From Blautia massiliensis (ex Durand et al. 2017) (GTDB taxonomy: Bacteria > Bacillota > Clostridia > Lachnospirales > Lachnospiraceae): 64,000 bases of DNA. The number at the start of each line of letters is the position of its first letter. Position 1 is the stretch's first letter. The stretch is from NCBI RefSeq assembly GCF_001487165.1, contig NZ_LN913006.1, positions 1,792,305 through 1,856,304 on the forward strand, read 5' to 3'. Under the pieces are notes generated by a model that saw nothing but the letters and a program-made list of their open reading frames with translations, ran no database searches and was not told where the DNA came from. The position numbers and the translations under genes are program-made. Below, piece after piece: positions 1-10,900 of this stretch.

Positions 1-25
1 CGACTTTTTTACCCTCAAAAAAACA

Positions 26-66
26 ACACGGCAGACATCCCTCCGGGGCTGTCTGCCGTGTTTTAT
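26..66 (-). terminator. Rho-independent terminator downstream of galE
   Basis: An 11-bp perfect stem (ACACGGCAGAC paired with GTCTGCCGTGT) is followed on the minus strand by a T-rich tract, immediately beyond the galE stop. The flanks are A/T-rich on both sides, so it may work in both directions. Confidence 0.8.
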
Positions 67-105
67 ATCGCTTTTATATTTTTATGTAATTAAGCTTTCT
101 GTTCC

Positions 106-1122
106 TTAAGCCTCATATCCATTAGGGTTCTGGCTCTGCCATCTCCAGGAGTCTGCACACATCTCGCGGATTCCGTTCTCTGCTTTCCAGCCGAGTTCTT
201 TCTCTGCCTTGGTTGCATCGGAATAGCAGGTTGCGATGTCGCCTGGGCGGCGTGGTTTGATCACATATGGGATCTTGACGCCGGTAGCTGCCTCAAAGTT
301 CTTAACGATATCAAGAACACTGTAGCCTTTTCCGGTTCCAAGGTTGTAGATGCTTAATCCAGAATTGTCTTCCAGCTTCTTAAGGGCTTTTACATGGCCC
401 TTGGCAAGGTCTACTACGTGGATGTAGTCACGGACACCTGTTCCATCCGGTGTATCGTAATCGTTTCCGAATACGCCAAGCTCTTTCAGCTTGCCTACTG
501 CTACCTGTGTGATATATGGCATCAGGTTGTTCGGGATACCATTTGGATTCTCACCGATGGTTCCGCTCTTATGAGCACCGATCGGGTTGAAGTAACGAAG
601 AAGAACTACGTTCCACTCCGGGTCTGCCTTCTGGATGTCTGTAAGGATCTGCTCCAGCATGGATTTGGTCCAGCCATATGGGTTGGTACACTGTCCCTTC
701 GGGCACTCCTCGGTGATCGGGATCATTGCCGGATCTCCGTATACGGTTGCTGAGGAAGAGAAAATAATATTTTTAACATTATGTTTTCTCATCACGTCTA
801 CAAGAGTAAGGGTTCCTGCGATATTGTTCTCATAATACTCCCACGGCTTGGCAACAGATTCACCAACTGCTTTCAGTCCTGCAAAATGAATACAGGAGTC
901 GATCTCTTCTTTGTCAAAAACTTCATTTAATGCTTCGCGGTCCAGAATATCTGCTTTATAGAATTTCACCGGTTTGCCTGTGATCTTGGATACTCTGTCC
1001 AGAGCCTTCTCACTGGAATTGCATAAATTGTCAACTACTACAACATCATATCCTGCGCTCTGCAGCTCTACAACGGTATGACTTCCAATGTATCCTGCTC
1101 CACCTGTTACTAAAATTGCCAT
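106..1122 (-). CDS. galE: UDP-glucose 4-epimerase
   Basis: Interconverts UDP-glucose and UDP-galactose in the cytoplasm (Leloir pathway; also supplies UDP-galactose for surface glycans). It is an extended SDR protein of 338 residues, the usual length. The NAD-binding GGAGYIGSH motif lies at residues 7-15, SSSATVYG near 122-129 and the catalytic Y149xxxK153 in PYGWTK. The C-terminal substrate-binding part has RRPGD and DLGW-type motifs typical of GalE. An AGGAGG-like site precedes the ATG. It is followed by a strong terminator and lies downstream of a sugar-phosphate nucleotidyltransferase on the same strand, which suggests a nucleotide-sugar unit. No galK or galT is next to it. Confidence 0.96.
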   Translation of the reverse strand: MAILVTGGAGYIGSHTVVELQSAGYDVVVVDNLCNSSEKALDRVSKITGKPVKFYKADILDREALNEVFDKEEIDSCIHFAGLKAVGESVAKPWEYYENNIAGTLTLVDVMRKHNVKNIIFSSSATVYGDPAMIPITEECPKGQCTNPYGWTKSMLEQILTDIQKADPEWNVVLLRYFNPIGAHKSGTIGENPNGIPNNLMPYITQVAVGKLKELGVFGNDYDTPDGTGVRDYIHVVDLAKGHVKALKKLEDNSGLSIYNLGTGKGYSVLDIVKNFEAATGVKIPYVIKPRRPGDIATCYSDATKAEKELGWKAENGIREMCADSWRWQSQNPNGYEA

Positions 1123-1214
1123 AGTTTTTCTCCTCCTCTATTGGATCTAACTGTTCCTGTTTATTTTAGCACTGTTCCTTTGTTTCCACAATAGCAGAAA
1201 ACCAGGTTTACTAC

Positions 1215-2138
1215 TTAATCCCAGAGTCCCTGCGGATAAAATCCCTGATCCTTCAGATTCTGGATCGCGGCTACCACTACCGGTTTGTCCTCTTTATAGG
1301 TCACTCCGTACCATTTATCCTGTGTGGTAAGGACCCTGACTGCTGCCTTTTTTTCCTGGAGGAGCTCGTCAACTACAAACGGAAGGAAATATTCGCATTT
1401 CAGAGGATTTTCCGGAATGCTCTTTTCAAGGAATACCGGGAAGCGTTTTACCAGCTCTTTCATAAATCCGCCGGTGAAGCCCCACATATTCATGGATACC
1501 GGAGTCTCTCCTGGGAGACTTGTCCAGGTTTTTCCATCGTCCTCTGTGTAGGCTGCTCCGCCGTCACGTTTCTCAATGTGTGTTCGCTCATTGATATCTG
1601 CAAGATATCCATTTTCATCTGTCTCACAGACACCTCTGGAAACGTAGCCATTGTCTGTCAGGGTATTCTCAAGACGGTAGCCTACCATCATATACTGGGC
1701 AGGTACGGTGTCCTCCTGGGCCTGGATCAGGAAATCATACGCCATCTTAAAGGCATGGGTTCCATAATAATCATCTGCATTGATCACCACAAACGGTCCG
1801 TCGATCTCTCCGGCACAGCTTAATACCGCATGTCCGGTTCCCCATGGCTTCACACGGCCTTCCGGAACCTGGAAGCCTTCCGGGATGTTGTTAAGATCCT
1901 GATGCACATAAACGATCTCCACCTTGTCACTTAAGCGGTCGCCGATGGCATCGCGGAAATCCTGTTCATTCTCTTTTTTTATGATGAATATCACTTTCTT
2001 AAAGCCTGCACGTACGGCATCATAAATGGAAAAATCCATGATGATATGACCTTCCTGATCTACAGGATCGATCTGTTTCAGTCCGCCGTAGCGGCTTCCC
2101 ATTCCTGCTGCCATTACTACCAGAACCGGCTCTTTCAT
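1215..2138 (-). CDS. Sugar-phosphate nucleotidyltransferase (GalU/NTP_transferase-like)
   Basis: Predicted cytoplasmic nucleotidyltransferase that activates a sugar 1-phosphate with an NTP. The N-terminus has the family signature AAGMGSRYGGLKQI (residues 10-23), which binds the nucleotide phosphates, and an NADDYYG segment near residue 120 contributes the metal-binding Asp. At 307 residues it fits the GalU/RmlA size range, but the sequence around the signature diverges from classical GalU, so the sugar is not certain. Its position just upstream of galE on the same strand supports a role in UDP-glucose or UDP-galactose supply. It could alternatively serve another NDP-sugar for exopolysaccharide. 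Confidence 0.82.
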   Translation of the reverse strand: MKEPVLVVMAAGMGSRYGGLKQIDPVDQEGHIIMDFSIYDAVRAGFKKVIFIIKKENEQDFRDAIGDRLSDKVEIVYVHQDLNNIPEGFQVPEGRVKPWGTGHAVLSCAGEIDGPFVVINADDYYGTHAFKMAYDFLIQAQEDTVPAQYMMVGYRLENTLTDNGYVSRGVCETDENGYLADINERTHIEKRDGGAAYTEDDGKTWTSLPGETPVSMNMWGFTGGFMKELVKRFPVFLEKSIPENPLKCEYFLPFVVDELLQEKKAAVRVLTTQDKWYGVTYKEDKPVVVAAIQNLKDQGFYPQGLWD

Positions 2139-2192
2139 AATCTTATTCCTCCTGATTTTTAGAAATACAGGGATTTTTTCCCATACATAGTT

Positions 2193-2238
2193 TAAGCCGG
2201 TCAGATTCTCATCCGACCGGCCTTTGAACCTTTTTTTA
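2193..2238. terminator. Hairpin between phoR and the nucleotidyltransferase gene
   Basis: A GCCGGTC / GACCGGC stem with a 12-nt loop lies between the genes. The T-run follows on the plus side, so as a terminator for the minus-strand phoR it is imperfect. Confidence 0.45.
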
Positions 2239-2281
2239 TTATACTACACTTCACCGTGAAATCCTACTGATTATTTTCAGT

Positions 2282-3637
2282 TTATTTTCGGTCAGAAGTA
2301 TTCTCCGGGAAAACGATCTCCATCCTGGTTCCAACTCCCTGTTCACTTTCCACGTTGATCTGTGCATGATGAAGCGTTGCTCCATGCTTCACAATGGAAA
2401 GCCCCAGACCTGTTCCGCCGGTCTGTCTGGAATGGCTTTTGTCTACCCGGTAAAAGCGCTCAAAGATCCTTCCCTGTTCACTTTTCGGGATTCCGATCCC
2501 GTCATCTGCCACACAGTAGAACGGATGCCCTTTCCGGTTGCCTACCATGATCCGCACATGACCATTCTGTTCTGTATAGCGAACTGCATTGTCTGCAATA
2601 TTAAAAAGCATCTCATAGAGTACATGGCGGACACCCTTGATCTTCTCTGCACTTCCGGCAAGCTCAAGGAAAATATTTTTCTTTCCGGCAGGATGTCTGA
2701 GATTATTTCTTACGTCTTCCGCAAGCTCATAAAGATCCACCTCTTCAAAGGGAACCTCACTGTTGCTTTCATCCAGTCTGGAAAGCTGGATGATATCCGC
2801 TACCAGATTGGAAAGTCTTATTGATTCATGGTAGATCCTTCCGGAAAATTCCCGTATATGATCTGCCGGAACCATGCCGTTCATCATAAGCTCCGCATAA
2901 CCGGAAATGGACATCAGCGGGGTCTTCAGCTCATGGGAAACATTTGCAGAAAATTCCTTCCGGATCTCCTCTGCCTCCTTCAGTTCTTTTACCTGCTGCC
3001 GGATCTGCCGGTTCTGTTCATCCACCCGCACAAGAAGGGGACGCAGCTCCTCATAGCACACATTGTTCAGCGGATGCTCCAGATCCAGATCGTTGACCGG
3101 ACGGATCAGCTCTCTGGTCTGTCTCTGTGCAAAAACAAACTCCAGGATCAGTACCAGGAGCATCAGAAGTCCCAGCACAGCAAGACTTGAGATCCATGTG
3201 GAATATATAGAGTCTACGGTTTTTCCTACACGGAGCACGTTTCCGTCATCCAGCTTCACCGCATAATAAAAGGTCTTTTTTGCAAAGGTTTCTGAATAAC
3301 GGATACTTTCGCTTTTTCCATTTTTTTCTGCCTGTATAAATTCCGGACGATCACTGTGATTTGCCAGTTTTTTCGGAGAGGCCTCAGAATCGTAGAGAAC
3401 GGTTCCGTCTTTACGGATGAGAGTCACACGACTTGATGATACTGTCCGAAGCTTTTTTGTGAGAAAGGAATCTCCATACTCATCCATGGCAAGGCAGATA
3501 TACTGCGCTTCCTCACGGACTCCCCGCTGCATGTATGTGTTTAATTTACTGTAGGTGACCACACTTGCTGCCAGAAACGTGACAAGAACAGCAAAAATGA
3601 TCATAATGCTTGTATGATGCAGAATTTTCTTTTTCAT
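2282..3637 (-). CDS. phoR: PhoR-like sensor histidine kinase
   Basis: Membrane sensor kinase that phosphorylates the response regulator encoded just upstream. It has an N-terminal membrane segment (about residues 10-30), an extracytoplasmic sensor region of about 115 residues, and a second membrane segment (about 148-170). The HisKA box SHELKTP has the phospho-acceptor H235. The ATP-binding domain shows the N box NIADNAVRYTE, DDGIGIP and GTGLGLSIVK. Length (451) is typical of PhoR/WalK-type kinases. The start overlaps the regulator stop by 4 bp (ATGA), so translation is coupled. Phosphate sensing is inferred from family resemblance and from the adjacent Na/Pi cotransporter. Confidence 0.88.
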   Translation of the reverse strand: MKKKILHHTSIMIIFAVLVTFLAASVVTYSKLNTYMQRGVREEAQYICLAMDEYGDSFLTKKLRTVSSSRVTLIRKDGTVLYDSEASPKKLANHSDRPEFIQAEKNGKSESIRYSETFAKKTFYYAVKLDDGNVLRVGKTVDSIYSTWISSLAVLGLLMLLVLILEFVFAQRQTRELIRPVNDLDLEHPLNNVCYEELRPLLVRVDEQNRQIRQQVKELKEAEEIRKEFSANVSHELKTPLMSISGYAELMMNGMVPADHIREFSGRIYHESIRLSNLVADIIQLSRLDESNSEVPFEEVDLYELAEDVRNNLRHPAGKKNIFLELAGSAEKIKGVRHVLYEMLFNIADNAVRYTEQNGHVRIMVGNRKGHPFYCVADDGIGIPKSEQGRIFERFYRVDKSHSRQTGGTGLGLSIVKHGATLHHAQINVESEQGVGTRMEIVFPENTSDRK

Positions 3638-4308
3638 ACATGATCTCCGATCCGGTATCCCACGCCACGCACTGTCTCGATCAGATTTCCGGCTTCCCCC
3701 AGCTTTTGTCGGAGAGTCCGTACATGAACATCTACAGTCCTTGTTTCTCCGTCAAAATCATAGCCCCACACATGGCACAGGATCTGGTTTCTGGACATGA
3801 CCAGTCCTTTGTTCTCCATAAGATATTCCAGGAGCTCGAATTCCTTTCTGGTCAGCTCCTTCACCTCACCCTGATAGCTGACTTCGTGACGGGACACATT
3901 GACACGAAGACCCTTACAGTGCAGCTCCCTCTCTTCGCTCTGCCTTGCGCAGCGCCGAAGGACCGCTTTGACCCTGGCTACAAATTCCATCATCCCGAAG
4001 GGCTTGGTGATGTAATCATCTGCGCCGCCCTCCAGACCTTTTACCTTGTCAAACTCCGCTTCTTTGGCTGTGACCATGATCACCGGGATATCCCGGGTCC
4101 TGGTATCACTTTTCAGTCGTTTCAAAATATTATACCCATCTTCACCCGGGAGCATGATATCCAGCAGGATCAGTTCCGGCATATTTTTTTTCATGGCTGT
4201 GTCAAGTTCTGCCCCGGTTTCAAAACCTTCTGCCTCAAAGCCTGTTGTCTCCAGGGTATAGACAAGAAGCTCTCTGATATTTCTCTCATCTTCCACACAG
4301 TAGATCAT
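3634..4308 (-). CDS. phoB: PhoB/OmpR-family response regulator
   Basis: DNA-binding response regulator (224 residues) paired with the downstream kinase. The receiver domain has acidic residues near position 6-8, the phospho-acceptor D50 in LILLDIMLPGEDG, and the conserved T and K of VTAK and TKPFG. The C-terminal winged helix includes LTRKEFELLEYL and RTVDVHVRTLRQKLG, as in PhoB/OmpR. I chose the internal ATG (MIYCVEDE) because an AGAGAGG site sits about 7 nt upstream; a longer frame extends a further 46 codons without family similarity. Likely regulates phosphate-responsive genes, possibly including the cotransporter gene upstream. Confidence 0.88.
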   Translation of the reverse strand: MIYCVEDERNIRELLVYTLETTGFEAEGFETGAELDTAMKKNMPELILLDIMLPGEDGYNILKRLKSDTRTRDIPVIMVTAKEAEFDKVKGLEGGADDYITKPFGMMEFVARVKAVLRRCARQSEERELHCKGLRVNVSRHEVSYQGEVKELTRKEFELLEYLMENKGLVMSRNQILCHVWGYDFDGETRTVDVHVRTLRQKLGEAGNLIETVRGVGYRIGDHV

Positions 4309-4410
4309 TCTATATCCTCTCTGTTCGTTTTTTTGCCGTTGGCACTTCATAATCGTCTGGTCTTTTCTGTTCCATGCCTTCAGTATAACTGCTTTCTTTT
4401 TACTGCACAA

Positions 4411-4444
4411 GCCCTGGCCGTCTGCTGATACAGATAACCAGGGC
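4411..4444 (-). terminator. Possible terminator after the Na/Pi cotransporter gene
   Basis: GCCCTGG / CCAGGGC stem lies between the cotransporter stop and the response regulator. The T-run is weak, so it may be an attenuating hairpin rather than a full terminator. Confidence 0.4.
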
Positions 4445-4466
4445 ATAGCATTATTTCGATATCTTT

Positions 4467-6287
4467 TTATTGGCTGCCTGCCGCTGCCATCTGGGCTGCC
4501 GCCGGCTCATCCTTTATTTCCGGAAGCTGATACTGACTCCGGATCACCTCCAGCGCACGGTAGAAGGTTTCGTCCGGCCCATGTTTGATCTGCTTCAGGT
4601 GCTGATGTGTATCAAAAGCATCTTCATGAACCTGTGTCACACAAACACCGATATTGGAACAGTGATCTGCCACACGCTCCAGGCTGGTAGTCACATCGGA
4701 CAGGATGAATCCCATTTCAATAGTACATTCTCCGGCGCGAAGTCTCTGGATATGCCGGTACTTCAGTTCCTTGCTGAGTTCATCGATCACTTCCTCCAGT
4801 GGCTCGATCTCTCTCGCAAGCTGCACATCCTGATTTTCGTAAACCTTGTAAGCAATATCAACAATGTCTTCCACCGCATGCTCCATGACACGTAACTCTT
4901 CCAGCGCCTTATCTGAAAACTTCAGACCTTTTTCATAAAGCTCCTGTGCGGATTCCATGATGTTCACACCGTGATCGGAAATCCTCTCGAAATCACCGAT
5001 ACAGTGGAGCATGATGGAAACACTGTGACTGTCATGAACGGAAAGATCCTTCTGGTTCAGTTTTACAAGATAGGTTCCAAGTTCATCCTCATAACGGTCT
5101 ACCTTTTTCTCTGCTTCTTCCACCAGAGCCTTTCCTTCTGCGCTGAAATTCTTCAGAAGGTCCAGGGCGGTAAACAGAGTTCTGTGAGAATCCTCTGCCA
5201 TTTTTTTCGCTGCATTCCTGCTCTGCTCAACTGCAAATGCAGGTTTCTCCAGAAAACGGCTTTCCAGGATCATGAAATCCGGATCTGCTGCCACCTTCTC
5301 CTCCTCTTCCTTCCTGTCGCGGATAGTAAGACAGGCAAGCTTCTCCAGAGCCTTTCCAAACGGAAGAAGAACAAGAGTTGCCGTGATATTGAAGGCACTG
5401 TGCAGGATCGCGATCCCGGCCGGAGTCGCTGCCTGTGCCATAAATGAAAAATGTACTGCTGCATTTATCGCATAAAATACTGCCATGAACAGCATGGTTC
5501 CGATCAGATTGAAATACAGATGGACCATAGCCGCACGTTTTGCGTTTTTGCTGGCTCCGATGGCTGAAAGGATCGCAGTGATACAGGTACCGATATTCTG
5601 TCCCATGATAATAGGAAGTGCTGCACTGAACGGTACCATTCCGGTAAGGCACAGTGCCTGGAGGATACCAACCGATGCGGAGGACGACTGGATGATCGCT
5701 GTCAGCACTGCTCCGGCCACAACTCCAAGGATCGGATTGGAGAATTTCACCAGCATTCCGGTAAACTCCGGTACCTCTGCAAGAGGTTCCACAGCTCCGC
5801 TCATGGCATTCATTCCATACATCAGGATCGCAAAGCCTACAAAGATCGCTCCCACGTCCTTTTTCTTCTGGCTTTTTGTAAACATGATCAGAACCACGCC
5901 GATCAGTGCCAGGATCGGTGAAAATGACGTCGGCTTAAAAAGCTGGATAATAAAGTTATCACTCTGGATACCTGTAAGACTTAAGATCCATGAGGTTACG
6001 GTAGTACCGATATTGGCACCCATGATGATTCCCACAACCTGGGACAGCTTCATGATTCCCGAGTTTACAAAACCAACGACCATAACGGTAGTTGCCGAGG
6101 ATGACTGAATCACTGCAGTCACACCCAGTCCAAGAAGAACGGCTCTGATGGGATTGGAGGTAAGTGTCTCCAGGATCCGCTCAAGCTTTCCGCCTGCAAC
6201 TTTCGCAAGCCCGTCTCCCATTAAGTTCATTCCATAAAGGAAAATAGCAAGTCCGCCAAGCAATGCCAGTACGCTGAAAAAGTCCAT
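4467..6287 (-). CDS. Na/Pi cotransporter family protein with PhoU-like C-terminus
   Basis: Inner-membrane sodium-dependent phosphate transporter (NptA/PF02690 type). Two inverted Na_Pi_cotrans repeats each carry the signature QSSSA (QSSSATTVMVVGF near residue 65 and QSSSASVGILQAL near 205) within about eight hydrophobic segments. The last ~230 residues are a helical PhoU-like cytoplasmic domain. I start at the ATG in front of DFFSVLAL, where an AAGGAG site is 6 nt upstream; a GTG five codons earlier would overlap that site. Location directly upstream of a PhoB/PhoR pair suggests phosphate homeostasis. Transport direction cannot be read from sequence. Confidence 0.9.
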   Translation of the reverse strand: MDFFSVLALLGGLAIFLYGMNLMGDGLAKVAGGKLERILETLTSNPIRAVLLGLGVTAVIQSSSATTVMVVGFVNSGIMKLSQVVGIIMGANIGTTVTSWILSLTGIQSDNFIIQLFKPTSFSPILALIGVVLIMFTKSQKKKDVGAIFVGFAILMYGMNAMSGAVEPLAEVPEFTGMLVKFSNPILGVVAGAVLTAIIQSSSASVGILQALCLTGMVPFSAALPIIMGQNIGTCITAILSAIGASKNAKRAAMVHLYFNLIGTMLFMAVFYAINAAVHFSFMAQAATPAGIAILHSAFNITATLVLLPFGKALEKLACLTIRDRKEEEEKVAADPDFMILESRFLEKPAFAVEQSRNAAKKMAEDSHRTLFTALDLLKNFSAEGKALVEEAEKKVDRYEDELGTYLVKLNQKDLSVHDSHSVSIMLHCIGDFERISDHGVNIMESAQELYEKGLKFSDKALEELRVMEHAVEDIVDIAYKVYENQDVQLAREIEPLEEVIDELSKELKYRHIQRLRAGECTIEMGFILSDVTTSLERVADHCSNIGVCVTQVHEDAFDTHQHLKQIKHGPDETFYRALEVIRSQYQLPEIKDEPAAAQMAAAGSQ

Positions 6288-6401
6288 AATACTCTCCTTC
6301 ACTTTCTCTTTTTGATATGTTTGATTTCCTTTTTTCTCATTTCAACGATTTTCATAATAGCGGCCTATTGTAAAATTTTCCCCACTGGAATGTAAAATCT
6401 G

Positions 6402-6468
6402 TGTAAAAAAAATAAAACAGAGGATCCTGTTACGGGAAACCGATTTCCCGTCAGGATCTCTCTGTCCT
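6402..6468 (-). terminator. Terminator of greA
   Basis: A long imperfect stem (ACAGAGGATCCTG...CGGGAAA paired with TTTCCCG...AGGATCTCTCTGT) is followed on the minus strand by a T-rich tract at 6402-6417. It sits between greA and the cotransporter gene. Confidence 0.75.
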
Positions 6469-6573
6469 ATATATCGTACAGTGGTTTTTATCCTTATGAT
6501 GTGTTTTGTGCTGCGGACATTCTCATTCTGCTGAGCTGCATGCTCATGAGCAGAGCTGCCCTGCGATCTGTGA

Positions 6574-7074
6574 TCAGAATCCGCGGATCTCCTCATCCTC
6601 AGATCCAGTCTTGTCGATGGATTTTATTACAAGGTAATAGCTGTAATCATCATTGACCTTTACTTCCACCCGGTCTCCTACACGATGACCGCGCAGTGCC
6701 TTGCCGATAGGCGATTCAATACTGATACGGTTTTCCATGGAATTTCCGCGGATGGAAGTAACCAGCTTGTACTTCTCCACCTCATTATCTTCTTCAAAAA
6801 GAACTTCCACGATATCGTCCATTCCCACTTCGTCAGATCTGGAAGCATCGGATACAATGGATGCAGTCTTCAGCATCCTCTCCAGATAACGGATGCGGCT
6901 CTCGTTCTGATTCTTATGCTTCTTGGCTGCATAATACTCAAAGTTCTCACTTAAGTCTCCCTGGGCACGTGCCTCCTTGACCGCCTCAATGGCTTCCTTA
7001 CGTACTACCAGTTTACGGTGTTCGATCTCCTGCTCTATTTTTTCAACATCCTTGCGGGTAAGCTGTTCTCTCAT
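6574..7074 (-). CDS. greA: Transcription elongation factor GreA
   Basis: Binds the secondary channel of RNA polymerase and stimulates cleavage of backtracked transcripts. The 166-residue protein has an N-terminal coiled coil (residues 1-80) with the acidic tip EARAQGDLSENFEY that reaches the active site, and a C-terminal FKBP-like domain with SPIGKALRGHRVGD. This is the normal GreA layout. It has its own terminator and follows a carD-like gene on the same strand. Confidence 0.93.
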   Translation of the reverse strand: MREQLTRKDVEKIEQEIEHRKLVVRKEAIEAVKEARAQGDLSENFEYYAAKKHKNQNESRIRYLERMLKTASIVSDASRSDEVGMDDIVEVLFEEDNEVEKYKLVTSIRGNSMENRISIESPIGKALRGHRVGDRVEVKVNDDYSYYLVIKSIDKTGSEDEEIRGF

Positions 7075-7210
7075 TTCTCTGGCATCTCCTTTTCTTTATA
7101 ACATTCAGACTGATCCTGAATCTGTTCTCCACTTCCTGTGAAGCTTCTGTCACAGATACAGGATTTCTGGAAGGTTACCGGAAATACCATAGCAGATACG
7201 CTCTGCTTTG

Positions 7211-7744
7211 TCAAACAGCGCATACCTGTTCTTCGGCTTCCTTCTGCTGGTGTACTCGCTGTTCAATATAATCTGCCATATGTTCTTTGGGGATATCCAG
7301 TAACATGGAAAATTCAGAATAGAGATGATCCTCTGCAAGCTTCAGATACCGCTCGTCTGTAGCGGTTGTTTTTTTGCCATGAGATAATCTGGCCTGTTTT
7401 CTGACGTAGATCGTCTTGATGATCCGAAGAAGATCTCTGCATTCACAGGTACGGATGCATTTCTTGTAGCTATCCTCCCGGAATTTCTCATTCTCAATAC
7501 TCAGTGTCTCAATGGATGGGATCTCATCGATAAGCCTCTCCGCTTCTTCCCTCGTAATGATTCCGCGAAGCACCTGCTTTCCACCTTCCACCGGTGTAAA
7601 TATCTTCCCATCTGTTTCTCCTCCGGGCCTCAGTACATAATAAAGCTTCTCGCCGGAGGAACCATCCACCCTCATTGTGGTAACTCCTGTTACCTGGCAG
7701 ATGCCGGTACGACCATACACAACATATTCGCCTGTTTCAAACAT
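7211..7744 (-). CDS. CarD family transcriptional regulator
   Basis: Small CarD_CdnL_TRCF-type protein predicted to bind the RNA polymerase beta subunit and modulate open complex formation. The N-terminal Tudor-like domain begins MFETGEYVVYGRTGICQV and includes YYVLRP and KIFTPVE. The C-terminal half is helical with a basic segment (RKQARLSHGKK), as in CdnL. I use the internal ATG; a second ATG six codons upstream is possible but would sit inside the GGAAG site. Length is about 177 residues. The C-terminus EEAEEQVCAV is not conserved in families I know. Confidence 0.85.
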   Translation of the reverse strand: MFETGEYVVYGRTGICQVTGVTTMRVDGSSGEKLYYVLRPGGETDGKIFTPVEGGKQVLRGIITREEAERLIDEIPSIETLSIENEKFREDSYKKCIRTCECRDLLRIIKTIYVRKQARLSHGKKTTATDERYLKLAEDHLYSEFSMLLDIPKEHMADYIEQRVHQQKEAEEQVCAV

Positions 7745-7927
7745 TTTTCCACTTCCTTTCATTTTTTTACTTTTCTTTTGTTATCCTGGCGCTTATTGTG
7801 CTCTAATGAAAGCTCCCTGCCAGGTTATATATCCAGACAAGGAGCTTCTCACTGAGGATTCTATCCTTATTTTACTACTTTTCCCATTTATTTGCAAAAG
7901 AATTCAAAAAGTTTTTTTATTTTTGTG

Positions 7928-7958
7928 AAATATGCCCACAATGAAGGCATATATTTTT
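7928..7958. terminator. Small hairpin downstream of the TetM-Rae1 gene
   Basis: ATATGCC / GGCATAT stem with a 9-nt loop follows the minus-strand stop codon. The T-run is on the plus side, so terminator strength on the minus strand is doubtful. Confidence 0.4.
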
Positions 7959-7960
7959 TG

Positions 7961-10900
7961 TTATAATTCTTCTTTTTTCTTTCTTCCCAGACGGATGTCT
8001 TCCATATGAGATTTCAGTTCCGGTGTCATACTGTCAAAGAGATAGGTTTTGCTGTTGTCCCTGCGCTCCTGCCATTCTTCTCTCATCTGCTGTTTTGCGG
8101 AAGCGATCTCTTCTTTGAATCCGCGTGCTGAGATCCTGGCGGCTCCCTGTCCCATAATGATGATCTGCTCCAGTCCGTCTGATGTAGCAACTGTCACGTT
8201 ATGCTTCCGTCCGATTTTATGGACAGTGCGTTCAATATACTGGTCTGCAGTTTCCGCTTCTTTTGTATAGACAACATGAATGTTATGATACTGGAAGGTT
8301 TCCTCCGGATGGCCCTCCACACGGTAGGCATCAAATACCAGGATCAGGATGCAGCCCTTGATCCCCTGATAATCGCTTAATATGTCCATTAACCTGGACT
8401 GTGCCGCATGAAAGTCTGCCTGTGCCAGATCTCTTAAATCCTCCCAGGCAAATATGATATTGCAGCCGTCCACCAGCAGATAGTCCTCTCTGTGGATGGC
8501 CGGACTGCTGTTTCTCCAGGCGCCGTGACCGGATTTTGCCGGAAGTCCGGAATCTGCTGCACCTTTGCCTCCCTTCCCGGAAAAGCTGCTTCCGCTTTCC
8601 GGATTTCCGAAGCTTCGGCTGTTACTGCTGTATTTCTTTGAGCTCACCGGACCAAAGGTTTTCTCAAAGATTGCCTTCAGTTCTTTTTCCTCTTCGTAGC
8701 TTCCATACATGGAGGTATATTTTCCACGGCCGGCATTGGCTGTTCTGTGATCCGGACTGTTTTTGGCTGTTCCCTGAACTGAACGCACTCCTGCAGAGCT
8801 GTTGTCGGAATCCTCATAGGCATCATTACTGTCCGGAAGCTGAGTTCCTTCCAGATGCATATATTCTTCTACCTCATACCAGGGAACCACGAAGCCTGCT
8901 CCATGGGCACAGAATACAGAGCCTGTAGGATTCTCAAGATCTCTCTCGGAATCATATCCGATCTCCTCTGCGATCTGCTCCTGATCCTGACAGGGTTCAT
9001 AGCCATTCAGAGTACAGGTCATATGACCTCTGCCTCTTGTGTAGGAAACTACCTGGCTCTGATAATCCCTCATTTTTGCCACCGGCGCACTTCCTGTGAG
9101 CACCGACAGCTCTCCCTGGGTTTCCGGCCCCTGAAAGGTTCCCTGCATCCTCTGGATATCCGTCATGGCACGTCCTACATTTTCTGCCGGAACCTCAAGT
9201 CGGAAGCTGTAATAGGGTTCCAGAAGAAGTGTCTCCGCTTTCTTGAGGCCCTGGCGCACAGCACGGTAGGTCGCCTGCCGGAAATCTCCACCTTCCGTAT
9301 GCTTCTGATGTGCCCGTCCGGTGAGAAGTGTGATCTGCATATCGGTGATGGGTGATCCGGTAAGGACTCCCAGATGCTCTTTTTCCTCCAAATGTGTCAG
9401 GATCAGCCGCTGCCAGTTCCGATCCAGCTGATCTTCATTTGCCGCTGTGAAAAACTGCAGTCCGCTTCCTCTCTCTCCCGGTTCCAGAAGAAGATGCACC
9501 TCCGCATAATGACGAAGCGGTTCAAAATGTCCCACACCTTCCACCGGTGCGGCAATGGTTTCTTTGTATACGATATTACCGGTCCCAAATTCTACTGCCA
9601 CATGAAAGCGCTCCCAGATCAGATGCTTCAGGATCTCGATCTGTACCTCGCCCATCAGCATGGCGTGGATCTCTCCCAGCTGCTCATCCCACATGATATG
9701 AAGCTGCGGTTCTTCCTCCTCCAGCTCCTTCAGGCTTTTCAGCATCCTGTGGGCGTCACAGCCCTCCGGAAGGATGATCTGATAATTCAGTACCGGTTCC
9801 AGCACCGGCATAGCAGAATCCGCCTCAATGCCAAGTCCCTCTCCCGGATATGTTTCGGTAAGACCTGTAACTGCACAGACGGTTCCTGCCTCTGCCTCTT
9901 TGAGCATTTCAAATTTTGCACCAGAATAGATACGGATCTGATCTGCCTTTTCCTCCCAGATCTCCTCTGCCGGAATACCATTTCTTCCTGCATTGGTCAG
10001 CGTCTCCTTAACCTTCAGGCTGCCGCCGGTGATCTTCATATAAGTGAGACGGTTTCCCTGCTCATCTCTGGCGATCTTAAAGATCCTGGCTCCGAATTCT
10101 GCGGGATAGGACGGTACTGCCATGTAGGTCTCCATTCCATGGATAAAAGCATCTACGCCTTCCATCTTCAGGGCAGATCCAAAGAAGCAGGGAAAAAGCT
10201 TTCGCTCCAGGATCAGCTCTGCCACGTCCTTTTTTGTGATCGTTCCTGTTTCCAGGAAGCTTTCCAGAAGGTTCTCCTCACACATGGCGATATTTTCCAG
10301 AAAATCATCAGTTCCATTTATTTTATCAGAAGCGCCCTGCGTTTCGGATATATTCTCTTTTTCTGCTTCATTGGCGTTGTCTTTCAGCTGCATTCCTTCA
10401 GCTGACGGAGATTTCCCGGAGTTATCCACAGGATTCTCCTTTTTCCCTGCTGCTTCTGCACCGGAACATTCCAGTTCTCCACTAAAATCCACACAGCATC
10501 CGCTTAATTTCTTCTTCAGCTCCTCAAGAAGTCTTTCCCTGTCTGTTCCTTCCTGGTCCATTTTATTTACGAAAAGAAATGTTGGGATCTTATACTGTGT
10601 CAGCAGTCTCCACAATGTCTGTGTATGCCCTTGCACACCATCTGCGCCGTTGATCACCAGAATCGCATAATCCAGCACCTGCAGGGTACGCTCCATCTCA
10701 GCAGAAAAATCCACATGCCCCGGCGTATCCAGAAGTGTCACTTCCATATCCCCCATGGAAAAAACTGCCTGCTTTGAAAAAATGGTGATTCCTCTCTCCC
10801 TCTCAAGCTCATAGGTATCCAGATACGCATCCTTGTGATCGACTCTTCCGATTTTCCGGATCCTTCCGCATTTAAAAAGCAGGCCTTCCGATAATGTCGT

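Noticed and set aside
6342..6596. An 84-codon minus-strand frame between greA and the Na/Pi gene
   Set aside because: It overlaps the greA terminator and end; no family features.
7132..7172. Hairpin CTTCC...GGAAG between greA and carD as a terminator
   Set aside because: No T-run on the minus strand and only weak pairing.
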